Assembly: GCF_030282845.1 (NCBI RefSeq)
Contig: NZ_JASTWE010000007.1
Coordinates: 31,681-95,680, forward strand
Origin: Pseudodesulfovibrio pelocollis
Lineage (GTDB): Bacteria; Desulfobacterota; Desulfovibrionia; Desulfovibrionales; Desulfovibrionaceae
Length of the DNA stretch: 64,000 bases
Reading direction: 5' to 3'
Each line of letters begins with the position of its first letter. Position 1 is the first letter of the stretch. Positions 41,728 to 48,317 of the stretch are shown in pieces. A model generated the notes under the pieces. That model did not search any database, was not told the origin of the DNA, and was given only the letters and a program-made list of their open reading frames with translations. Both the position numbers and the translations under genes were made by a program.

Positions 41728-42930
41728 TTACCCCAGTTTGGCCTGGATGGCGGCGGCTATGGCCTTGCCCTGCTCGTAGCATTGGGCATAGGTGTCGTGG
41801 GTGGGCACGTGCTTGACCTTGACCGGGTCCACCAGCTCCATGCCCATGTCCTCGATCCACTGGGTCAGGATCTTGGTGCACTCGCCAGACCAGCCGAAGG
41901 AGCCGATGGCCGAGCCGATCTTGTTCTGAGGCCGCAAGCCCTTCATGTAGGTGAGCATGTCGGCCATGAGCGGCAGGATGCCGTTGTTGTGCGTGGGCGA
42001 ACCAAAGACCACGGCCGCAGCGTCGAAGACCTCGGTCATGACCTCGGAGTGGTGATTGTCCTTCATGGACATGATGCGCACGGACACGCCCGCGTCGGCC
42101 AGACCGCTGGCCACGGCCCCGGCCATCTTCTCGGTGGAGTGCCACATGGTGTCGTAGACGATGACCGCCCGGTTCTTCGGCTTCTGCTCGGCAAACTCGA
42201 TGTACTTGCCGATGACCCAGGGCACGTCGTCGCCGCGCAGCATCAAGCCGTGGTCAGGGCAGATCATGTCGATGTCGAGCTTCATATCGGCAAGGGCGGC
42301 CAGGGTCTTGAGCACCACAGGCGAGTAAGGCAGCACGATGTTGGCGTAGTAGGCCTTCATCAACTCCTCAAGGGTATGCCGGTCCACCTCGTCGGCCCAG
42401 CGCTCGCTGGTGGCCCAGTTCTGGCCGAAGGCGTCGTTGGAAAAGAGAATCCGGTCCTCCGGGCAGTAGGTCAGCATGGAGTCCGGCCAGTGGAGCATGC
42501 GCGCCTCGATGAACTGAAGGGTGCGCTTGCCAAGGCTGATGGAACTGCCCGTGGGCACCACCTCCACCGGCCAGTCCTTGTAGTGGAAATGGGCCATCAT
42601 GGCCTTCTGGCCCATGGGCGAGGTGTAGATTTTCTCTGGCCGGTATTTTTCCACGGCCAGAGCGAGGCAGCCCGCGTGGTCCGGCTCCAGGTGGTTGATG
42701 ACGAAGTAGTCGATCTTCCTGTCCGGACCCAGCACCTGGGCCACATTGCACTGTAGCATGCTCCAGAACTCCTCGGCCACGGTGTCCACCAGGGTCACCT
42801 TGTCGTCGAGGATCAGGAAATTGTTGTAGGTGGTGCCCATGGGCGACTTGGAATAGCCGTGGAAATTCCGACGGTTCCAGTCCACGATGCCGATCCAGTG
42901 GACGCCTTCTTTGATCTGTACTGGTCTCAT
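41728..42930 (-). CDS. roo: Rubredoxin:oxygen oxidoreductase (flavodiiron protein)
   Basis: A 400-residue FprA-type flavodiiron protein. The metallo-beta-lactamase-like half holds the diiron ligands in INHLEPDHAG, MLHWPDSM, SNDAFGQ and CPDHGLMLRG. The flavodoxin half binds FMN (VIVYDTMWHSTEKMAGAV, SPTHNNG, FGWSGE). It reduces oxygen to water using electrons from rubredoxin, encoded 96 bases upstream in the same direction. Length equals known Desulfovibrio ROO (about 402). It is cytoplasmic and protects anaerobic metabolism. Confidence 0.95.
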   Translation of the reverse strand: MRPVQIKEGVHWIGIVDWNRRNFHGYSKSPMGTTYNNFLILDDKVTLVDTVAEEFWSMLQCNVAQVLGPDRKIDYFVINHLEPDHAGCLALAVEKYRPEKIYTSPMGQKAMMAHFHYKDWPVEVVPTGSSISLGKRTLQFIEARMLHWPDSMLTYCPEDRILFSNDAFGQNWATSERWADEVDRHTLEELMKAYYANIVLPYSPVVLKTLAALADMKLDIDMICPDHGLMLRGDDVPWVIGKYIEFAEQKPKNRAVIVYDTMWHSTEKMAGAVASGLADAGVSVRIMSMKDNHHSEVMTEVFDAAAVVFGSPTHNNGILPLMADMLTYMKGLRPQNKIGSAIGSFGWSGECTKILTQWIEDMGMELVDPVKVKHVPTHDTYAQCYEQGKAIAAAIQAKLG

Positions 42931-43026
42931 GTCTCACTCCGCATTGAACGGTCGATCAACCGTCGTGTCAAAAAGAAGCGCGGGCCTTGCGGCGCGCGCT
43001 TCCGGCCGGAAACCGGCAGTTCTGCC

Positions 43027-43188
43027 CTAGTCCTCGGGGACGAAGTTGTCCTTGGTCGCGCCGCAGATGGGGCAGGTCCAGTCGTCCGGCAGGTCGTCGA
43101 AGCTGGTGCCGGCCGGAATGTCGCTGTCCGGGTCGCCCTGGGCGGGGTCGTACACGTAGCCGCAAATCTCGCACACGTATTTCTGCAT
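43027..43188 (-). CDS. rub: Rubredoxin, probable independent product from internal start
   Basis: A 53-residue classical rubredoxin, [19 protein letters not shown], ending [15 protein letters not shown], the standard length and sequence. It is the 3' part of the tandem frame, but AAAAGGAG stands 10 bases before its ATG, so it could be made alone as well as in the fusion. It donates electrons to Roo and to superoxide reductase. Confidence 0.85.
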   Translation of the reverse strand: MQKYVCEICGYVYDPAQGDPDSDIPAGTSFDDLPDDWTCPICGATKDNFVPED

Positions 43189-43488
43189 GGGGTCTGTCTC
43201 CTTTTGATTATGCACTTTCGCAGCAGCGGCCCCGCCTGTCAACGGAGCCGAGCCGGTCTGCACGGGCAATTCGCAATCAGCCGCCGTGGAGCCCGGGCCG
43301 ATGAGGGGCCTGAAGCACCGTTTGGTGCCGCCGCAAACAGGGCACCTCCAGGTATCGGGCAGGTCCTCGAACAGGACGCCTTTGGGAATCCGCCCCTTGC
43401 GGTCGCCCCTGTCGGGGTTGTAGATGAAGCCGCAATTCACCGTCTGGCATTGCCACATATCTTCGGGACGGGCGTTGGGTCCGGCCAT
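43027..43488 (-). CDS. Tandem rubredoxin (Rdl-like domain joined to classical rubredoxin)
   Basis: A 153-residue frame from [19 protein letters not shown] upstream. Residues about 10-60 form a rubredoxin-like domain whose first site is CQTVNC (four residues between Cys instead of two) and the second CPVCGGTK. A linker of about 40 residues (Ala/Gly-rich) leads without any stop into a second, classical rubredoxin (CEICGY, CPICGAT). D. vulgaris encodes rdl and rub separately; here they read as one frame. The second domain also has its own ribosome site. Each domain would hold one Fe(Cys)4 centre and feed electrons to Roo or desulfoferrodoxin. Confidence 0.8.
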   Translation of the reverse strand: MAGPNARPEDMWQCQTVNCGFIYNPDRGDRKGRIPKGVLFEDLPDTWRCPVCGGTKRCFRPLIGPGSTAADCELPVQTGSAPLTGGAAAAKVHNQKETDPMQKYVCEICGYVYDPAQGDPDSDIPAGTSFDDLPDDWTCPICGATKDNFVPED

Positions 43489-43560
43489 GTTCTCTCCGGG
43501 GCGAAAGGGGCGGCGGACCTTGCGGCCCGCCATCCCGTTTCATTCGTGGTCCAGGCCCGC

Positions 43561-43947
43561 CTATTTCGCGGCCCAAAGCCCGTGGATATTGCAGTATTCG
43601 CGGACCTTGACCTCCCCCGTGAGCCCGCAGACGCAGAACTCCGCCTCCGGGGCCTGGCCGGGCTTGAGCAGCTTGGTCAGCACGGTTTCGCCCACCATGA
43701 CCTCGATCCACTCGATGTAGTGCTTCTCTTCCATGGGGTGCGCCACGGAGCCGACCTTGACCGTGATCTTGTCGCCGTCGCGGGTCCAGACCGGAACATG
43801 CTTCTCGGTGGAGGCATCGACCGTGTTTTCTTTCATCAGGTTCATGTTTTCCCCGCAGCAGACGAGGTCGCCCTCGCCTTCGTGGATGGCCATGACGATG
43901 TTGCCGCAGACGTTACATTTGTAGACTTCGCCGAGTTTGATGCCCAT
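43561..43947 (-). CDS. dfx: Desulfoferrodoxin (superoxide reductase, 2Fe-SOR)
   Basis: A 128-residue protein with two iron centres. The N-terminal desulforedoxin-like centre I is YKCNVCGN...LVCCGE (four Cys). Centre II has [22 protein letters not shown] and CNIHGLW, providing four His and the axial Cys. It reduces superoxide to peroxide without making oxygen. It follows rubrerythrin by 18 bases and precedes the rubredoxin frame, its electron donor. AAGGAG supports the start. Confidence 0.95.
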   Translation of the reverse strand: MGIKLGEVYKCNVCGNIVMAIHEGEGDLVCCGENMNLMKENTVDASTEKHVPVWTRDGDKITVKVGSVAHPMEEKHYIEWIEVMVGETVLTKLLKPGQAPEAEFCVCGLTGEVKVREYCNIHGLWAAK

Positions 43948-43965
43948 GTGACAGCTCCTTTGGTT

Positions 43966-44538
43966 TTACCAGTTGGTGTCCTTGATTTCAAAGTGGGCCT
44001 GGGGATGGTCGCAGGCCGGGCAGCGGTCAGGCGCGGCCGAACCGGTGTGATTGTAGCCACAATTCTGGCAGCGCCAGACGATCTCGCTGTCCTTTGAAAA
44101 GACGCGGTTGCGCTCGATATTTGCGATGAGCGCCTTGTAGCGCTCCTCGTGGTATTTCTCGGCGATGGCGATGTGCTCCATGGCCGCAGCCACTGCCGGG
44201 AACCCCTCCTCGCGGGCGATCTTGGCAAACTCGGGGTACATCTCCGTGTACTCGTGGTTCTCGCCCGCAGCCGCCTCCTTGAGGTTCTCCAGGGTGGACC
44301 CGATCACGCCAGCCGGGTACGATGCGGTGATCTCCACCTCTCCACCCTCAAGGAACTTGAACAGCCGTTTGGCGTGCTCCTTCTCGTGATTGGCGGTCTC
44401 CTCGAATATCTTGGAGATCTGCACGTATCCTTCACTCTTGGCCTTGCTGGCAAAGTAGGTGTAGCGGTTGCGGGCCTGGGATTCGCCGGAAAAGGCGATG
44501 AGCAGGTTCTTTTCGGTGCGGGTTCCCTTGAGAGACAT
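43966..44538 (-). CDS. rbr: Rubrerythrin
   Basis: A 190-residue protein with the ferritin-like diiron domain ([51 protein letters not shown]) and a C-terminal rubredoxin centre ([21 protein letters not shown]). It is a peroxidase that detoxifies the hydrogen peroxide produced by superoxide reductase. CAGGAGG precedes the ATG. Being first after perR, it should be among the PerR-controlled genes. Confidence 0.95.
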   Translation of the reverse strand: MSLKGTRTEKNLLIAFSGESQARNRYTYFASKAKSEGYVQISKIFEETANHEKEHAKRLFKFLEGGEVEITASYPAGVIGSTLENLKEAAAGENHEYTEMYPEFAKIAREEGFPAVAAAMEHIAIAEKYHEERYKALIANIERNRVFSKDSEIVWRCQNCGYNHTGSAAPDRCPACDHPQAHFEIKDTNW

Positions 44539-44928
44539 GGTATCCTCCTGGTCTTTATTACGTATTGATAGCGAAGTCTTCCGATTAGCCTATACATAGC
44601 ACATGAGGGCCCAATGTACACCGCCAAGGCGCGATTTTCAGGAAAAATCGCCGCCAAAGTCGGCGACGCAAAAACACGTTTACACCCTTGTTGGGAATTA
44701 TTACTACATAAAAAGAAGAGCCCTGTCAAGTCATCATCCCGCATTTCCAGCAAAAACCGCAATGGAGGCAGATGCGGCCCGAGACATCACAGCCCGATGT
44801 GCCGGACCAGTCAGGCAGCCCTCCCCCCGGCAACAGAAAAGCCGGGCCGCCCCATGGCCGCCCGGCTCTCCGCCTCGTGGCGAACGCCTGTCATATGCAT
44901 CAAGCCCCCTCGCGCGGCGAGTGCGCTC
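44539..44928. other. Intergenic region between rbr and perR
   Basis: 390 bases. It holds the perR terminator (44836-44867) and the rbr promoter zone. AT-rich near-palindromes TTATTACGTATTGATA (about 44556-44571) and AATTATTACTACATAA (about 44695-44710) resemble degenerate PerR/Fur boxes. I see no coding gene. Confidence 0.5.
44836..44867 (-). terminator. Rho-independent terminator of perR
   Basis: Minus-strand stem AGCCGGGC / GCCCGGCT, 12-base loop, followed by TTTTC. Confidence 0.75.
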
Positions 44929-45327
44929 CTACTGGCGCGAAGCCTGGCACTCGGGGCAGATGCCCACAAACTCCACGTTGGTATTCAGAATGTTGAACCC
45001 GGCCGCGCATTCATCAGGAATCTCGGGCACGTTTATTTCGCAATCGACATCCACCACCCGGGTGCATATCTCGCAGCGGATGTGCGGATGCGGATTTGCC
45101 ATGCCGTCAAAGCGCTTCTGGGCGCCCGGCGCGCCGAGCTTCATGGCCAGCCCCTTGCTGCACAGGAATTCGAGATTGCGATACACGGTGCCGAGGCTGA
45201 CACGGGGAATGATCTTCCGAACCATGTCGTACACCTCGTCCGCCGTGGGGTGCGTCTTTACCTTCCGGAGTTCCTCAAGAATCACCTTGCGCTGCTTGGA
45301 CAGCCGAAAACCCATATTCGTCGTCAT
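44929..45327 (-). CDS. perR: Fur-family peroxide-type regulator
   Basis: About 132 residues from MTTNMGFR, start supported by GGAGG. The N-terminal winged helix is LSKQRKVILEELRKVKTH...VSLGTVYRNLEFL. The metal domain has RFDGMANPHPHIRCEIC and GICPECQASRQ, giving the structural Zn(Cys)4 and the His/Asp site used by PerR. It should repress rbr and its neighbours and lose DNA binding on peroxide oxidation. It precedes rbr in the same orientation; in D. vulgaris perR, rbr and rdl are likewise neighbours. Confidence 0.85.
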   Translation of the reverse strand: MTTNMGFRLSKQRKVILEELRKVKTHPTADEVYDMVRKIIPRVSLGTVYRNLEFLCSKGLAMKLGAPGAQKRFDGMANPHPHIRCEICTRVVDVDCEINVPEIPDECAAGFNILNTNVEFVGICPECQASRQ

Positions 45328-45349
45328 GGGAGACCTCCCTTCCACTCAT

Positions 45350-45365
45350 AATAATGATTACTATT
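45350..45365. promoter_or_regulatory. PerR/Fur-like box upstream of perR
   Basis: AATAATGATTACTATT, a near-palindrome of the Fur/PerR kind, 22 bases before the perR start. It suggests autoregulation. Confidence 0.6.
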
Positions 45366-45601
45366 CGGCCGCAGTCGATTTGTCAAGGCCCAAATCAAAA
45401 GTGTGCGCAGAGCCTGTTTCGCAGCCGGTTTCACCGCCGGAGTCGGCGTGCCGGGCAGTGACCGGGCGCGTTCTCCACAGGTTGAATTGCAGTCCATAGC
45501 GCAATTTCCTGAAACTCGCAAATCCTGCCCACAGTGCCTGGAAACCGGCACTCCCGGCACGAAGAGCAGAGTGGCCCGGCAGTTCCCAAAGCGAACCGGA
45601 T

Positions 45602-45636
45602 CAGGCAAAAGGCCCCGAGCATTCGCCCGGGGCCTT
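45602..45636 (-). terminator. Rho-independent terminator of the chemoreceptor gene
   Basis: Minus-strand stem AAGGCCCCG / CGGGGCCTT with a 10-base loop and TT on the exit side. Confidence 0.75.
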
Positions 45637-45663
45637 CGAGTTGCGTGGTCAGACCCTGCGGGG

Positions 45664-47679
45664 TCAATTGCGGAACTTGGCCACCAGTTCGGAGAGATGC
45701 TGGGCCATTTCCGACACCTCCTGGATGCCCTTGTTGGACTCCCGGATGCCGGTCAAGACCTCTTGCGAGAGGTCGTTGATATGGGTGACGCTGGTGTTGA
45801 TCTCGTCGGAGGTGGCAGACTGCTGCTCCGCCGCCGTGGCGATGCCGCGCACCATGTCGGCGATGGAGTCGGAGTGGGTCACGATCTGGTCGAGGACGCC
45901 GCCCGCCTCCTTGGCCATGTCCGAGGTGTTGAGCACCCGCTCCTTGACCGTGTCCATCTCCCTGACCACGTCCGTGGTGGACTGCTGGATGAGCGAGATG
46001 GCACCCTCCACCTCCTTGGTGGCGGTCATGGTCTTCTCGGCCAGCTTGCGCACCTCGTCGGCCACCACGGCAAAGCCGCGACCGGCCTCGCCCGCGCGCG
46101 CCGCCTCGATGGCCGCGTTCAGCGCCAGCAGGTTGGTCTGGTCCGCGATGTCGTTGATCACGGCCATGACCTTGCCGATATTTTCTGCCCTGGTCGACAG
46201 GGAGGCCAGCGCCCCGGCCAGGTTCTCGGTGATCTCGGCCACGGTGTTGATCTCGGCCACGGTCTTGCCCACCACCACGCCGCCGTCGGCCGCCACCTTG
46301 TTGGCGCGGCCCGAGGCATCGGCGGTTTCCGAAGCGTTCTTGGCCACCTCGAGGACCGTGGCGTTCATCTCTTCCATGGCCGTGGCCACCTGGCTGGTCT
46401 GGTCGGCGGTGGTGTCCACCCCGCGCGCCAGATTGGCCATCTGCTGCGAGAGCGCCTCCGAGGCGGCGTTGAGCTTGTTGGCCACCTCGGTCACTTCGTT
46501 GGCCACCACCAGCAGGTTCTGGCGCTGGGCCTCGATATTCTTCCGGTCGTTCTCCTCGCGGGTCAGGTCGATGAGCACGCATATGGCACCCACGGTCTCG
46601 CCGTCGGCGTCCTGGAGGGGCGACGCCTCGAAATGGAGGGGGAAGACAGTGCCGTCGGCGCGGTTGTAGTGGAAATTGCCGGATATGGTCACGCCGCTGG
46701 CGATGACATGGGCCGCGTCGCAGGTCTCGTCGCCGGGCTCGCAGTCGAAGACGTCCGACACCTTGCGGCCCGACACCTCGGCCACGCTCAATCCCAGGAT
46801 CTCCCGGAGCGGTTCGTTGACGAATTGCAGCCGCTCCTCGGCATCGGTCACAAACAGCGGGACCACGATGCCTTCGAGCACGCTCTTGTTGTACTGGAGC
46901 TGGTCCTTGATCTGGGAGACCATCTCGCCCAGGTAGCGCGACAGGTTGCCCAGTTCATCCTCTCCGGTCACGGTGAAGGGCGCGTCCAGGTTGCCCTTGC
47001 TCACCTCTTCGGTGGTGCCCGCGATGCTGGTGATGCGGTTGACCACGCTCTTGCGCATGAAAATGATCAGGGCGGCCAGCAAGGCCACCACGCCGAACAC
47101 CGAGATGCCCGCCGAGCGGATCTGGTTGCGCTTGAGGGCATTGAATTGCGGGCTGACGTCCACGGTGAGCACCAGCGCGCCCAGAATCTCACGCGACCGG
47201 CCATGACAGTGGTAGCAGGACGGGCTGTTCTCGATGGTCTTGACCTCGGCGAACTGGAGCTTGCCGTCGATCTCCATCAACTCGCCCATGACCACCGGCC
47301 GATCAAGCCCCTCGCGCATCATGCGCGGCAGGCCGTTCTCGGTCCTGACCTCGAAGATGTCCTTGCGTACCAGACTGGCGTCCGTGGCGTAGGTGATCTC
47401 GCCCTTGTAGTCCGTGAGATAGGCGCTGATGTCGGCGTAGCGCTCGGAGAGTTCCTTGAACTTGTGGGCCGTGCCCTCGTTGTCGCCCACGGCCATGGGG
47501 TCTTCGATGGCCATGTAGAGCATGTCGCCCACGCGCTCGGCCGCGACCTCCACCTCGTGCAGGGTGTGCTCGTAGGTGGAGTAGGAATTGTAGATGAAGA
47601 GCCCGGTGAAGGCGGTGATGGTCAGCAGCGACGACAGCAGAATGACTTTGACGCCAAGAGACTGGTTGATGATCTTCAT
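45664..47679 (-). CDS. Methyl-accepting chemotaxis protein with periplasmic c-type haem motif (DcrA-like)
   Basis: A 671-residue receptor. TM1 is near residues 9-29. A periplasmic domain contains SCYHCHGRSRE, with one CxxCH haem-binding site around residue 166. TM2 (AGISVFGVVALLAALIIFM) precedes a HAMP domain. A PAS domain follows (GIVVPLFVTDAEERLQFVN to PLQDADGETV), then the signalling hairpin IADQTNLLALNAAIEAARAGE. Haem-bearing receptors such as DcrA of D. vulgaris sense oxygen or redox state. The tetrahaem cytochrome 9 bases upstream may pass electrons to it. Confidence 0.9.
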   Translation of the reverse strand: MKIINQSLGVKVILLSSLLTITAFTGLFIYNSYSTYEHTLHEVEVAAERVGDMLYMAIEDPMAVGDNEGTAHKFKELSERYADISAYLTDYKGEITYATDASLVRKDIFEVRTENGLPRMMREGLDRPVVMGELMEIDGKLQFAEVKTIENSPSCYHCHGRSREILGALVLTVDVSPQFNALKRNQIRSAGISVFGVVALLAALIIFMRKSVVNRITSIAGTTEEVSKGNLDAPFTVTGEDELGNLSRYLGEMVSQIKDQLQYNKSVLEGIVVPLFVTDAEERLQFVNEPLREILGLSVAEVSGRKVSDVFDCEPGDETCDAAHVIASGVTISGNFHYNRADGTVFPLHFEASPLQDADGETVGAICVLIDLTREENDRKNIEAQRQNLLVVANEVTEVANKLNAASEALSQQMANLARGVDTTADQTSQVATAMEEMNATVLEVAKNASETADASGRANKVAADGGVVVGKTVAEINTVAEITENLAGALASLSTRAENIGKVMAVINDIADQTNLLALNAAIEAARAGEAGRGFAVVADEVRKLAEKTMTATKEVEGAISLIQQSTTDVVREMDTVKERVLNTSDMAKEAGGVLDQIVTHSDSIADMVRGIATAAEQQSATSDEINTSVTHINDLSQEVLTGIRESNKGIQEVSEMAQHLSELVAKFRN

Positions 47680-47688
47680 GGCCGTCTC

Positions 47689-48174
47689 CTAGTGCGCCCC
47701 GCCGTAGATCAGCGGCTTGAAGTTGAAGGCGTTGACCCGCTCGGCGTTATGGCAGGTCTCGCAGTCGGACACCTTCATCTTGCGGATGATCAGGTCCGGG
47801 TCGCCGCCGGAGTCGACATGGTCGTACCCCGGCCCGTGGCAGACCTCGCACCCGGCATCGGCCATGTGCGGGGTCGCCTCGAAGCTGACAAATCCCCCCG
47901 GTTTGCCGAACCCGGTCATGTGGCAGGTGAAACATTCCTCAAGCTCCGCCCGGGTCAGGTCGCCGGCCATGATCTTGACGGAATCCCCGGAATGGGCCTT
48001 CTTGGAGAATTTCTTGAAATTTTCGTACTCTTGGTCATGACAGTCGCCGCAGGACTCGGTACCCACATACTTTCCCGAGTTGGTCCGGCCAAGTGTGGCC
48101 GTCCCGATGACGACAACGGCCACGGCGACGAAAAAGAACAGGAACCCTTTGGGCCATGCAGAAGAGAAGAACAT
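47689..48174 (-). CDS. Membrane-anchored tetrahaem cytochrome c
   Basis: About 161 residues from MFFSSAWPKG; an upstream ATG at 48240 would put a polar tail before the anchor. One N-terminal transmembrane span (FLFFFVAVAVVVIGTATLG) anchors a periplasmic domain with four CxxCH sites (CGDCH, CFTCH, CEVCH, CETCH). Spacing is that of cytochrome c554/NapC-like multihaem modules rather than tetrahaem c3. It immediately precedes the haem chemoreceptor gene, so I infer a joint redox-sensing role. Confidence 0.85.
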   Translation of the reverse strand: MFFSSAWPKGFLFFFVAVAVVVIGTATLGRTNSGKYVGTESCGDCHDQEYENFKKFSKKAHSGDSVKIMAGDLTRAELEECFTCHMTGFGKPGGFVSFEATPHMADAGCEVCHGPGYDHVDSGGDPDLIIRKMKVSDCETCHNAERVNAFNFKPLIYGGAH

Positions 48175-48317
48175 CAACCACCCCCCGTGATTGTCCACAA
48201 TGCGGCGGCCCGGCAGGAAAAAACCAGCCCGCCTCCACAAGAACTCTCACGGTCTATAGATGGTTTTTCCAAACAGGTAAAGCGGGTTCAGCGTCCGAGT
48301 ACCTCGGCAAGGCGCTT

